A DNA stretch of 64,000 nucleotides. Source: Oscarella lobularis (Eukaryota > Porifera > Homoscleromorpha > Homosclerophorida > Oscarellidae). Both the position numbers and the translations under genes were made by a program. The notes below the pieces were generated by a model that was not told the origin of the DNA, made no database searches, and saw nothing but the letters and a program-made list of their open reading frames with translations. How positions within the stretch are numbered: position 1 is the stretch's first letter; the number at the start of each line of letters is the position of its first letter. The DNA lies in contig NC_089185.1 in the NCBI RefSeq assembly GCF_947507565.1, positions 2,232,001-2,296,000 of the forward strand. Direction: 5' to 3'. Shown here piece by piece: positions 1 through 11,136 of the stretch.

Positions 1-124
1 GTCGTATCTTTTGGAAGGTGAAGAAACTACAGCGTCCGCTGTTACGTCCTCTAGAACACCGAGAAGCATCGACATCGCGAACGTAACTACCCTGGATCCA
101 CGAAAAGTCACGTGATAATGGGGA

Positions 125-2404
125 GTGTCCAATCCCTTCTATCAGCGAGTTTGTGGCTGCCCTAGGATCGACTACTCTTCTTGCCCGAGATCTAGCTCTC
201 TCTTGGTTCTTCACAAGCTCTGCAACATGCCGTCTAGCGTCAGAAACGTTGTTGTTCAGCGCGTGTCTCGACAGGATTGCCATGGGCGCAACTGGAAGCC
301 ATCACCTCACACTGTGATCTGCAATATGCACTATGAAGATCGTTCCGGCCCATCGAAAAGAAATGAAACGGTTTTACCTGTTTTATTTGTTCACCGTCAT
401 TTTTCTCTCGATCGTCTTGTGAAGTTCCATGCCACCGACAATATGAAGTCACCAGAAGTCATCATCAGACATGCAATACGTAGTGTTGAAGATGATCGAC
501 ATGAAAATGATGAAATGCGTGAAGCTGATGAAATGCGTGAAGCTGAATCTGATGGCGATGCTCCATCTCCAAACGAGCCAACTGTTGCAGAGAAGTACGC
601 TCGTTTACAGGAGGATTATGCCACGCTGCAGGAAGAGCTGTCTTCGACTAAGAAAACAGTTGATGAGAAAAAATTCTCAATTTACAACGTGTCAAGCGAC
701 GAAGCTATGAAATTTTTCACCGGTGTTTCTGTGGAACTATTCAACACTCTTTGGACGTGGTTAGAGCCGGCTGCAGAAAGTATTCGTCTGTTTGGATTGA
801 CTTCGTCGAGTTCATCGCAAGACGCTGAAACGTTGGCCAGCTCGCTGGAGTTAGATCATGCGTATATTGAAGCACAGCCGCAGCGAGACGCCTACTCAAA
901 ATCACGGAAGCTGTCCACGAAAGACTAATGCTGGGTCGTCTAAGGCTAAGGCTAGGCCTGCTGCAAATGGATTTGGCGTATAGATTTAAAGTCCCGCAGT
1001 CGTACGTGTCAGCCGTTCTCAATACTTGGACACCTTTTTTACGAGCTCAGCTTCAAAATTTTCTAAAATGGCCCCAAACAAATGTTGGTCCGAAGAATGG
1101 CGTGTTTGTGCATTTTCCAAATGCCATTGCAACCATTGATTGCACGGAAATTCAAAATTGAGCGACCACACAAAATACCTGCACAGAGAGCCGTTGTGGA
1201 AGTTTTGTTTTTATGTCACCGGGCTACCCAGGCAGCTCATCCGATAGAGCTATATTGTCGCATCAAGCGGAATTCTAGACGTCATCTTACCTGGCCAGAG
1301 GATTTTAGCAGACAGAGGTTTTAAAATTCAAGACCTTGTTGCACGAAAAAGGGCATTTGTATCAATGCCAGCATTTATGGAAGGACGAAACAAACTGTCC
1401 GGCGAAGAGGCACTACAAAGCCGTCTGATCGCGTCTGGAAGAATTCATATAGAAAGAGCTTTTGGACGTCTCAGGGAGTTCAGAGTTCTCAACTCAGTGC
1501 AAACAAATAAGCAGAAAAAAGGAATTTTGGATGACGAAATGGTCGTCTGCGAAGCACTAGTTAAAGGGGCACTCCGGCGTTTTTTAAACCTATACTACTA
1601 TTAAAGCACTTACGTTTGCTAATCGTTTCGCGCCGGTTTCGCTGTGATCGTGTGATTCGGCTACGAAAAAGAAGCGTTTTAACTCTGTAATTACGGGCGT
1701 TCTGTGACGTAACTGGTGCCACACAGCTACCCGGATACAAAAAATGAACCGGCGGTTTATGCCGAAGGCGTCACCTGCCAAGAAAGTTTGAAAGAAAAAA
1801 GTGTAGATCGTAAGGACTGAAACCTTTCTGTACTGACTTGAATTCGCTAACTACAAGCGGAAACGAGATAAAGCCGGAAACGCGCTTTTGCGCGTCATGC
1901 ATTCGATGCTGTCTTCCGTGCCTTTCCGTCCGTATGTCTGTAAACCTGTAATTGCACGACAAGGGCGAACCTTTGCACATGATAAATTGAGTGAGACAAT
2001 GATCGAAAAAGCACGGAAGACAGCATCGAATGCATGACGCGCAAAAGCGCGTTTCCGGCTTTATCTCGTTTCCGCTTGTAGTTAGCGAATTTAAGTCAGT
2101 ACAGAAAGGTTTCAGTCCTTACGATCTACACTTTTTTCTTTCAAACTTTCTTGGCAGGTGACGCCTTCGGCATAAACGCCGGTTCATTTTTTGTATCCGG
2201 GTAGCTGTGTGGCACCAGTTGCGTCACAGAACGCCCGTAATTACAGAGTTAAAACGCTTCGTTCACGTAGCCGAATCACACGATCACAGCGAAACCGGTG
2301 CGAAACGATTAGCAAACGTAAGTACTTTAATAGTAGTATAGGTTTAAAAAACGCCGGAGTGCCCCTTTAATCTTCAAAGTAGGCTTATAACAGAAAAGCT
2401 ATGA
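125..2404 (+). pseudogene. THAP-domain DDE_4 transposase, frameshifted and interrupted
   Basis: The N-terminal part has a THAP-like zinc-finger remnant with the typical NWKPSPHTVICNMHYED stretch followed by GPSK. An acidic linker and a short heptad region (about residues 130-190) come next, then the helix-turn-helix usual before DDE_4 domains (LGLLQMDLAYRFKVPQSYVS near 960). The catalytic part is broken: IATIDCTEIQ near 1130 carries the first Asp, the frame shifts near 1160 and again before 1310, and the C-terminal helix (ASGRIHIERAFGRLREFRVL, 1428-1487) carries the family Glu. The reading frame is then cut after ALV by the fold-back element at 1565; joining across it restores a short plausible C-terminus ending at 2404. 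A transposase would bind element ends through THAP and cut and paste DNA. No longer functional. Confidence 0.8.
1565..2366. repeat. Fold-back element with 357-bp arms and TTAA target duplication
   Basis: Bases 1565-1921 are repeated in inverted orientation at 2011-2366 with only scattered differences, leaving an 89-bp spacer. The tips read AGGGGCACTCCGGCG and its complement. TTAA lies directly outside both tips (1561-1564 and 2367-2370). TTAA duplication is known for piggyBac and Kolobok transposons, so this is probably a non-autonomous member of such a group; it has no coding capacity of its own. Removing it with one TTAA rejoins the host transposase frame. Transcripts would fold into a hairpin of about 350 bp. 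Confidence 0.85.
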
Positions 2405-2406
2405 AG

Positions 2407-3340
2407 TCAACTCAGGAGCGATTGTATTAGTTTTGGACATACTTGGGTATAGTAGGTGTCTGTTAATTTGGAAATCATGGTTTGCCAAAGGCCGTAGTCA
2501 AACAGGATGCGTTCTTTGTGTAGATCCGTTTCGGTGAACACAACGAAATCCAACCACAATTTACCCGCAACGCCTAACTGACCCTGAACTTGAAAATAAT
2601 AATCATGATTTTTTTAGCTTCACTCCGTGCTCAGTTCGCTCTAGTCAGAAAGACTTGTCCTCCAGTGCTTTGTCAAGAGTCGATGAACGGTATTTGTAAG
2701 GACACTTATCTTCTAAGAGACCGACATCTCCATTCTCACATTTCAGTAGACTATCAGGCGAGGCTCCAACACCAAAGGATTATTAATTTCGACGAAGAAA
2801 CCAGCTGGTTCGACAACCAAATTAGGATGGGATGATGCGTACTTCTGCACTACTCTATGTTTGTTGTCCCTTCCATAGGTGAGAGCAGGCGGGCAAATTT
2901 CTGTACTACCAACAATATGCTGAATGTCTGAGGGTGAGACCAGTCCCGGCCTATTAGGTCGGTTGCAGATTCGGCCAAAGCAACTGGACGTTATACGGAA
3001 GAGTCGCTGTTGTTTCCAGGTTGAGGACAGAGGCTTGCTGACGAGTTGCTTTCTCAATGGTGTCTCTCTCGCATTCGGTAATGGTCAGACAAGAAATAAT
3101 ATCATAAGCAGTGATGATGTCCAATCTTTTATTAGCAATCAGCCGGCTGATTTTCTCCATTGGATCGATGCAAACAGGAAGCACAGCTCAAGCTCCTGAC
3201 TGGTGGAGCTGTCTGAGCATCTGCATTTCAATTTCTTTGAAAGCAGTCCACGCTGTATTTAGCTGCCCGTCAACTAAGGATTTTTGCAAGTCTTCCACTT
3301 CAAGAACCATAGCCGTCTACTCTTCTCTCTTTTGAAATTT
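2407..3340 (-). pseudogene. YqaJ-like viral-recombinase-type nuclease, degenerate
   Basis: Reading leftward, several frames in order match the YqaJ exonuclease pattern: ECERDTIEKATRQQ near 3100, LFRITSSCFGRIC near 3000, then ALTYGRDN, KYASSHPNLVVEPAGFFVE (2760-2880), a degenerate GASPDG box, LLEDKCPYKYR near 2680 (the catalytic E-x-K), HDYYFQVQGQLGVAGKLWLD near 2590 and a C-terminal helix ending at the stop 2407-2409. YqaJ proteins are PD-(D/E)XK exonucleases that in this transposon group probably process DNA ends. The frame changes at least three times and the GASPDG aspartate is lost, so the gene is dead. Upstream to about 4100 are further weak reverse-strand pieces whose family I cannot confirm. 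Confidence 0.75.
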
Positions 3341-4861
3341 TCCAAGTCGAGAACAGTGCCGAGGCTAAAGTCGCTCGGTCGATTCCCAGGCGTTATCCAC
3401 GAGCAAGCCTTTGAGATGTCTTTCCGAGACGCGCAATCCTCAGACGCGCAATGCGGGCGGATGTTCTTTTCTTAGCCGTCGCAAGGAACGATAGCTTCTT
3501 CTTTCTCTGGGGCGTGGTCAAATAGCGATTTGGGGCGTATTTCGACTGCACTGCCGCAACTGCTGCCGCCTGGCGCTGATTGCATTGACGCCACATGCAC
3601 TCCCTATGACGGCAGCAAGCAGCGCATTTCCCGGGCGTCGCAAGGCGCAGACAGTGCTCCGGATAGTGACCCCGCTTCCGTGTAGGGGGATGGAGTCATC
3701 GACTATTGCAACCTGGCTAGCTCCATTCTTTCCAGGAAACTTCCACGATTTTGCTCCAGGCAAGGCGAGAAATCGTTGGTCATTGTTGCCTTGACACACA
3801 AGCAAAATTCGTTATGGGCTATGGTGATTAACTGCAATGCCGTTCACCTGTGCACACGTGTAGCTTTCCATAGCGTCAATAATATCGTCAGTGCCATGCC
3901 TCGGAACAGACGAGAGTGCACTGCAGGAGGCGGCTTCTACTTTGTGCCGGCCAATGTAGACCGTCAGTGCACCCGTCTCATGCTCCAGCTTGATGCTGTA
4001 CAGCAATGTTGCAGGAGGGCACAACGACGAGGATCGGGGAACAACCCGCGACATAAGGGTGGCGTCGGCCTCTTCTACAACGTGCCAGAAACATCGACTA
4101 TCGACGTCGCCAGAACAGACTAATACAAAATTACCACAGTCACTCAGAAGCTATCAGTGCCTATCATTGGCTCCTTACGTGTTGGAGTCGAAGGAATAGA
4201 TTCAGCATCTATGGATTCAGACTCCGGTGCAGACGCGGGCACATCGGTCTGCCCTCCCTTACGACCCGCTTTCTTGCGAGAAAGCAAAAGATTTTTCTTT
4301 CTAGTCATCCTATAGGCCATGGCAGAGGAAAAAATTACTTCACCGGGTGGTATAAGCATCAACGGTTAGACGGGGGACTTTGTACGTGCAAGCGTTCTGC
4401 AGCGGAATGATGGTGGAAGCATTTCGCGTAGGTCAATTAATGCTGTCCAGTACGATTTTCACGTAGACCTCGCCCCCCGTTTGACGCAGAAAACCACGCC
4501 CACTAGCCGTAAATGTCGGGCCCGACTGACATTGGGCGCGTATTTCCGACGCGCGATACGATCGTTCCATGCACCGATGTGTAAAAACGCTTTGCATAAA
4601 GAGTAGGCGTGCGAAACCTCAAGAGGGCGACGCAGACTCCGCCCCTACGTTCGCGAGGCGTAGGACGTTTCGCGATAAACTGACGGTCTAGATGACGATA
4701 GTCACTTACAATGCTCTTGTCGCGGACGAAGCGATTGGCGATAAAGGCTGTTTAAGACACGCTACGGTGTAATTCTTCGACTAATAATACGGGACTCAGC
4801 GGGACACACATAGACCAGAGATTAAGGAAAGAGGGATATGAAACTCTCCCTCTGACGTGAC
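3341..4861. other. Unassigned stretch, possibly decayed N-terminus of the YqaJ gene
   Basis: Reverse-strand open stretches at 3393-3596, 3518-3805, 3812-4054 and 4144-4362 run in the same direction as the YqaJ remnant and may be its degraded amino-terminal half, but no motif is convincing. From 4363 to 4861 I see no coding or repeat structure. Confidence 0.3.
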
Positions 4862-5845
4862 GATTCCCTGGTACAAGCCAGGGGGGGTATCTCACCGAAG
4901 TGCGCTAAGCACACGCCCACAACAACAAAATCGCCTCTTTTTGGAAAGTTATCGTCCCTAGCTGCATGCATTAGGTATAATCACGTAGGTTCTATTAGAA
5001 ACTTTCTATAGTGTTCCTAAAATTCATGTAAACTGGGTAAAGAAGAGCATTTAGAGTAGGCCGCGCCCAACCGGGTGCCATTCTTATGAACGGCTCGTGA
5101 GTACATACGGTTCGATATTATCGTGAGGCTCTACAAACAACGTTTGTAGGCCACACTTGTGTCACTCGATAGAACTAACCCTTTGCCAAAGAAATGGCCT
5201 CAAATACTTACCGTTCAAATGCGGCTTCCGATGCCACTTCTGCGCGCCCCAAACATCAGCGCTAACTCCTTAGTTCTAGCGGACTAACTCCTCAGGAAAA
5301 AAATTGCAATCGCAGCCGTTATTGTCTCCCGCCTCGGCAGAAGCTCTCCAGCCCCGGGAGTTATTCTCTGAGAATGAAAGAATGACTGTTCGAACCGGGA
5401 AGCCTGGAACGACGTACTTAGTGCCATTTTACACAATTTGCATCAAAATGGCCTTTGCTGTGAGCACACGTTCCTGAAGATCGGACATGTTTTCCGAAAA
5501 TCAACTATATCGCCGACAAGACACGGTGTATAGACCGACACAAGTCAAATATCAGTTTAGCACCACATACGCTTAAGTATCAGTAACAGCAGTTGGAGAG
5601 GAAACTTTTGGAGAGGCGGACTTAGGGTTGCAAAGGCGGGGCAAGTGAATTGGACCAAAGAAGACGTTTATTATAAAAGTAAAAATATGAGTGGAAACTT
5701 TAGGTGTTTATCTTCCGCTAGACGGCAGTTAACGCTCATAACAGTTTACTGTCAGCGAAAAAACGCTGATTCTAAAATGGGCGTGTGCTTAGCGCACTTG
5801 GGTGAGATACCCCCTGGGTACCAGCCGTGTAGCTGTCATTCCCCG
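4862..5845. repeat. Inverted-repeat pair about 1 kb apart, MITE-like
   Basis: About 55-60 bp at 4866-4922 recur inverted at 5777-5835, sharing the core GTGCGCTAAGCACACGCCCA preceded by GGGGGTATCTCAC. The arms differ by a few bases and small gaps. Between them are about 850 bp without a recognisable gene. A non-autonomous DNA transposon is the simplest reading; no clear target duplication was found, and the outer edges are approximate. Confidence 0.55.
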
Positions 5846-6905
5846 GATACTCTTTACGAAACGCGTCCTACTCAGTCACCGAAATAGGTAAGGAACTCCA
5901 ACTTGGTCGAGAAATGCTTCGAAGCTCTATGCGGTGCACAACTGTGGCGTTGGAACGCAGTAGAAGTTGTCCGGATGGCAAGAACATGCCTTTTTGGTGA
6001 AGAGTACGCTTTGCACCCTCTTGGGCTTTCCTCGCTACTCGTAGCATCGTGCCAGTTAAGAGAAATTTTGTCTAAGTCACTCTGCAACGTTGATCAACTA
6101 AGTATATAATCGTCGCTTTATCCCTTGCTACGGAATGAGCAATTTTTGGTCGTTTTGGGCGTGTCCTGTTGTCCATGTTTTACACCCTCCAGAAGCCACT
6201 CTCTTACATCTTTCGCATCCAATCCTACTGTTGTAGCTAGTTTATTCTCCGCTAAACAATTAGTGGTCCTCCTTTCGTGCCTGCGTCTTTCTTAAAGCGT
6301 ATACAGGACGCTTTTCCCGATCACACCTCACGTGACCATGTCTGTCTCCCTGCCGGGATATTATGCCTCGGAAGAAGCCCTTGCAGTACACCAAAAATTC
6401 GAGAAAAGAGCGCGACATCAAAGCCCATCCCATCCTGTCGAAAGCAGAGCTGTATGAAATTTTTTTATTTAATTTCTGATTACTTTAATAATACCATGGA
6501 TGCATTTCCATTAGAACATTGGAACACTGGAACGAAATCATCTCCGGCGATAACCTGGCTCTGTCAAAAACTGTCTATGTTGGAGAAGACCCTGTTACGC
6601 AGCTCCAACCAGGACAACCCACAACTTACTTATCACCAAAGATGGATTGGCGAAGCTGTGGATAGCTGACCAGGCATTCGACCTTTCCTCGTGTCCTGTA
6701 CTGAAAACTCAGCCGATTGATGTCGATTTCAAAACTTTCTCCGAGTTTTTGCAGTTTCTGGACGCATATGCCCTGTACTCCTGAAGAAAAGTATTTTTAA
6801 GGAAAGGAGCTTTAAGAACAAGTCAGGGGAGCCTGCTGTTAGAATTTCAACATTTCCTGTCGAGTACAAGGGAGAGCAATACGCTTCGACTGTCCGATCC
6901 ACAAA
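5846..6905. other. Gene-poor stretch with possible degraded P-element 5' region
   Basis: No intact gene. Short open pieces near 6360-6470, 6560-6720 and 6790-6900 run in the direction of the P-element remnant that follows and look like disrupted coding sequence, perhaps its amino-terminal part. I cannot identify a THAP domain there. Confidence 0.3.
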
Positions 6906-8035
6906 ATGCCATCACTCACAAGTCGACGCTCCAATATAACATGCAGACCCTGCTCGATTGTACAGAAACAAATCCTTGCGTATTACCGTCGGCCAATGTA
7001 CTTATCTCCTCACAAATTTACGAAAAACATCTACATGAACACTCCACAGCGCCTTAGCAAACTGAAATCGACTGCTAAGAAAATAAGACTGCAGAAGAAA
7101 GCCATTAGCCTACTGACAGAGAGAATTCGTGTCTGGAGTGAGGAACACAGCGTTGAAGTACGCTCTCCAATAGTGGTGGAGAATTCGGATGAAATTACAG
7201 CTGCATTTCCCGAAGGTAGTTTTCAACGGCTGTTCTGGCAGCAACAGAAAGCAATGTCCGCTTGCAAGAAACACACAGGTAGAGGATGGCATCCTCTTCT
7301 CATACGATGGGCGATGTCTCTCAAGATGCAATCTTCTGCTTAGAGCACTCTCAAGGATTCTGGTTTCGTTGTCATGCCTTCGGAACGGACGCTGTCCGAT
7401 TACATTCACTTTTATGAGGCTCGCTCTGTATTCTATAGTGATTTGAACGACCATCTCTCTGCAAGGTCAAACGTGGTCAATATGACAGAGATTCAGAAAT
7501 GTGTCGTCCTTTCGTTCGATGAAATGCGAGTGAGGGAAGATTTAGTCTACCACATTCTTAGAATTCTGGCAAAGTGATTGGGTTTGTCAACCTTGGGAAC
7601 GTGGATGACTGTCTCAATTTGTTGCAACGCGGCAACGGCGAGCTGCCGGAACGGTTGCTTTTAGCAACATATATGCTAGTCTACATGATTAGAGGCATCG
7701 TCACGACTTTGTCTTTCCCGTACGCTCATTTTCCCACAACCGAGGTCACTTCTCTATACCGGTTCGACCTAGTCTGGGAAGCTGTCCGAAACATTGAACT
7801 GACGGGACTGAAAGTTCTCAAAATTACTTGCAACGGCGCTGCGGCGAATAGAAAATTCTTTCGCATGCATGCAGAAATGAGCGCCGACGCTGTTGTCTAC
7901 AACACGGAAAATCCGTACAATGAAGAGGGCCGTCCGATTTCTTTCTTGTCTGACCCGCCACACCTGTCGAAGACAACACGAAATTGTTGCAGTCATTTTA
8001 CTGTTGGCAGCGTACGACGCGGAATGTGGGTAGGT
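6906..8035 (+). pseudogene. P-element-type transposase (THAP9-like), 3' truncated
   Basis: The order of motifs is that of P-element transposases: a leucine-rich segment starting NTPQRLSKLKSTAKKIRLQK (7038-7097), the helical block LFWQQQKAM...WHPLLIRWAMSLKMQSSA, the turn MPSERTLSDYIHF (7374-7412), the catalytic-region box VVLSFDEMRVREDLVY (7504-7551), then GKVIGFVNLG, YMIRGIVTTLSFPYAHF and ITCNGAAANRKFFRMH (7826-7873). An in-frame TAG at 7341-7343 and a frame change between about 7548 and 7570 break it, and similarity stops near 8035 soon after TTRNC. It resembles the second P-element copy at 25-27.5 kb. P-element transposases use GTP and make 8-bp target duplications; no ends were found here. 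Confidence 0.8.
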
Positions 8036-8074
8036 AACAACACTTCCGGTTTCCATCCGGATAAATGGAAGTGT
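8036..8074. other. Short hairpin sequence at the junction with gypsy-1
   Basis: GTAACAACACTTCC (about 8034-8047) is nearly mirrored by GGAAGTGTTAC (8067-8077) around a palindromic ATCCGGAT. It separates the P-element remnant from the gypsy-1 LTR and may be part of the gypsy integrase fragment that lies on the far side of gypsy-1. Confidence 0.4.
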
Positions 8075-8251
8075 TACTGTAACATGTGTGTGTTAGTAGG
8101 GTATGTATTTATGTGTATGTGTGATGTATGACGTAACTGCGGTGACGTTGCGTTGTACATAGAGGGGTAGACGAGTTGGGAGGAGTCGGGATAAGAATAG
8201 AGAGAGCGTAAGAGAACACCACGGAATTGTCAGCGAACGCGAAGGATTACA
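8075..8251 (+). repeat. gypsy-1 5' LTR
   Basis: 177 bp, matching 23843-24019 along its length. It contains the run TGTGTATGTGTGATGTATGAC and ends GGATTACA. The conventional TG start would be at 8078, but the 5-bp target duplication fits a start at 8075. Confidence 0.85.
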
Positions 8252-8253
8252 TT

Positions 8254-8271
8254 TGGAGGTCCCGCAGTCTG
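8254..8271 (+). promoter_or_regulatory. gypsy-1 primer binding site
   Basis: TGGAGGTCCCGCAG starts 2 bases after the LTR. A TGG start complements the CCA end of a tRNA, as expected for a reverse-transcription primer site. The specific tRNA was not identified. Confidence 0.6.
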
Positions 8272-8307
8272 ATCGCGCTCGTCTGCGCGTATTAATTAAC
8301 AACTACA

Positions 8308-10230
8308 ATGGCCGAATTCGTCGCGCCCGCTGCAGCGCAGCCCACGACGCCCTCAATTGTTTAGGAGGACTGGTTCGCACTGCAATCGCCGCGTCTTCGA
8401 GGAAGATATCGACGAATCGTCGCCAATCTTTTGCACATTGAGACGGATCTGCTCCCAGCAGCGCTTGGACGTGCGATCAACGAGAAACTCCAACGCATGT
8501 CGCACGAACCGGAATCCGTCGAAGTACACGTCAAGGAATACGTCGACCAAACGATTTGCGTCGCGCTGGTCGACAACGGAATGGAATTTTTAACCAGTAA
8601 CGTCGGAGAGCGCGAGAACGACGACACCTTGGAGCATCGCCTTCCGACCTTGATGGAAAATGACAGGCAATTCGAAGCGGATATGGGGTCAAGGGGTAAT
8701 GAATGTCGTGAACCCTCCCCCGACGACATCGTCGACTTTTCGCTTTTTCCACGAACTCGATCGCTTTCCCAAGAAATGACTAGCGCTCGAGCCGACGAAG
8801 CCGCAAAGGAGTCGACGGAGCACAGCGAAGCTGCTTGCGCGCACGCATCAGGAAATGCCGAAGCTTAACGAGCTCTCGAGGAAAAGGATGCCGCCCTGCA
8901 GTCAGCTCTAGCTCAACTCGAGGCAGCTACAGTCGAAGAGATACGCCGTCAGCTCATCGTGAAGGAAGTCGAGTTTGCAACGCTGATCACGGAGCGAGAT
9001 GAAGCTTTACAGGAGCTCGCAGCTTGCATGAAGAAACTCGAAGCGGTCGCGTTGCAATCGCGACTCGCATTGAACGATAAAGAAAACGAAATAGCAGAGA
9101 GAGATAGGCGCTTACAGGACTTATGGAAAGAATGTCTTCGGAAGAGAGTCGTGATGGATCGTCGCATATTGACATTGGAAGAAGATCTGGAACGTCATGG
9201 TGTCGTAGCGAGAAGCACGGTAAACGCGCTACGTCCGTCGTTGTCGCAAAGATTCCCAAAGGGACCCCGTGCCGCGCGCGCTAAGGCCTCGCAACAACGC
9301 GACGAAAAAACCATCTTATCTTCTGAGGACGGATGCACCTGTTCATGGTCTTAGTGAAGCTGTTGGATCCACGCATGCAGTGTCGCGTGAACGGGCAGAA
9401 AATATTTCTGGGCCCCGGGCCAATACCACAGCGACATCTGATCCGACAGGTGCGACGCCCTTTTCGACATCACACCCGAAGCGGGTTAGAGCGGCGCCAC
9501 CAATCGATCTCTTCTACGGAAACACTGATGCGGATATTTTTGCAGATTGGATTGCCTCGTTGCAGCGAGCAGCTGTCTGGAACGGGTGGGGCGAACAGGA
9601 AGTTCTTATTCAATTAGCTGGTCATTTGCGAGGCACGGCGCTACAAGAGTAGAATCTGTTGTCGCCGGAAGTTTCCACGACGTTTTCGTCCGCTGTTGCC
9701 GCGCTTCAGCAAAAATTGGATCGACGTAATCCACTACTGGCCGCGCATGACTTTCGCAGTATTCACCAGCGCGCCAATGAATCGGTCAGCGATTACATTC
9801 GCCGTCTCGAAGAAGCATATCGTGCAGCTCATTCTAATCTACCATCGGAGTCTCGCGACTGTTTGCTGCTTTACCAGATGCAAGAGGGCCTTCTTGATCG
9901 ACTGGCACGAGCACCGCAAGTCTCTCGAGACCTATATTATACGCAGTTATGTCAGACGGCGCTGTTTGAGGAGCGGCGGTTAGCAATGCTACAAGTAAGA
10001 GGGAGAAGAGCGGACCTCTTTTCTTGTACAATTGCCGTACCGACCATGCCGAGCTCGACAGTGGTACAGCAGCCAGCAACGACCCCGCAGCAGCCAGTTC
10101 AAAGTCGTCGGCCGCTTATCTTTTCAATTGTCAGCAGCCGGGTCATGTTAGTCGGCAATGCTCTCAACGCACTGCAGAAGGCACTACGTCTACGTCTAGG
10201 ACTGCGACTACGAACACTGTGTCAGTTGAT
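8308..10230 (+). pseudogene. gypsy-1 gag, multiply interrupted
   Basis: Gag assembles the retrotransposon particle and packages its RNA. The frame starts at ATG 8308 (MAEFVAPAAAQPTTP), hits in-frame stops near 8362 and 8866, and carries a long coiled coil at about 8875-9150. A frame change near 9260-9350 follows, then the capsid region beginning IDLFYGNTDADIFADWIASL, with an in-frame TAG at 9650 where the family has Trp, and continuing through SVSDYIRRLEEAYRAAH. After another shift a zinc knuckle, FNCQQPGHVSRQC (10116-10154), lacks the first of its usual cysteines. No full-length product is possible. Confidence 0.75.
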
Positions 10231-11136
10231 CATGCCGGCGAAGTGTCGTCAGATCTACTCCGTTTATTCATAAGCGATGAATCCGAAGAGGACGAGACAC
10301 CAGTACATCTAATCCGCGTAGCCGATGGAGGCAGTACTACCCGTTGCGTACGTGTAGATCTGGGAGGAGTCATGGCATATGGTCTCGTTGATACAGGATC
10401 TGACATTTGCATCATGGGCAAAGATCTGGCACGTCGTGTCATCGCTGCACGGAAGCTGCGGAAGAGTCAATGTTCGCCGCCAGATCGCGTTCCGCACACA
10501 TATGATGGTCATTCCTTTACGTTGCACGGTCGCGTTGATATCGATATCACGTTCGGTGACACCGTTATGAATACGCCTGTCTATATTAAGCTAGATGCGA
10601 AGGATCCGCTGCTGCTCTCGGAGGGAGTTTGTCATCTGCTCGGAATCCTTACGTATCATTCAAGTGTCGAACGCTGGAGGGGAGGAACTCGTCGAGGAGG
10701 CGAAGGAGGAAAGGGGAAGGATCGCCGTATGAAGAAGGGGCAACCGTCGTCAATGAAAAGAACTGCAGTAAGTCGACGGGAGTAGCCACGGTCGCCGCCA
10801 AGACTGCGAGCGTACACCTTACAAACAAAGGCAGTTCGCATCCCTGCGCAACAAGTTGCACTCATACCAGCCGTAGCATCGGAGGACTCGGTGAGAGAAA
10901 CTTGTCTTGTCCAGCCGACGGATGAAGTGAGTCTTTCGTCCGCTACCGTTGTTGATTGGGTAGTTACGATCGACGAAGATGGAAGGCTTCCACTCGCAGT
11001 TTTTAACGAAGGATTATCTCCTGTGAACCTCGAAAAAGGAGATCATGTTGCGGAAGTTACTGTGGCGGACGTGGTGGAGAGTGATCCCACGCCAGTTGAC
11101 AAAGATCCAGTAGTTCACTTGGATGTCAGGGAAGTG
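10231..11136 (+). pseudogene. gypsy-1 aspartic protease and spacer
   Basis: A retropepsin core with the catalytic triad in YGLVDTGSDICIMG (10379-10420) is followed by a conserved strand region (FTLHGRVDIDITFGD) and LLLSEGVCHLLG. The protease matures the Gag-Pol polyprotein. The frame is lost near 10660 in a purine-rich stretch, and a second piece, 10891-11136, reads up to the edge of the 711-bp insertion and continues in frame after it. The DTGS triad itself is intact. Confidence 0.75.

Larger units (their letters stand above)
125..4370. mobile_element. Decayed ISL2EU-like DNA transposon (transposase plus YqaJ gene)
   Basis: A forward THAP/DDE_4 transposase remnant (125-2404) and a reverse YqaJ-type nuclease remnant (2407 to about 3340) meet tail to tail with their stop codons only 2 bases apart. 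As I recall, ISL2EU elements pair a THAP-containing DDE_4 transposase with a YqaJ-like protein, so both are probably one element. I did not find its terminal inverted repeats; the left end may lie at or before base 1, and the right end near 4370 is a guess based on where reverse-strand coding potential fades. Frameshifts, stops and an internal insertion show it is dead. Confidence 0.5.

Noticed and set aside
4144..4362. 72-codon reverse frame as a gene
   Set aside because: No domain, no relation to neighbours beyond strand, and it ends without continuation.
8036..8077. Hairpin before gypsy-1 as a separate transposon tip
   Set aside because: Too short, with no matching partner end found nearby.
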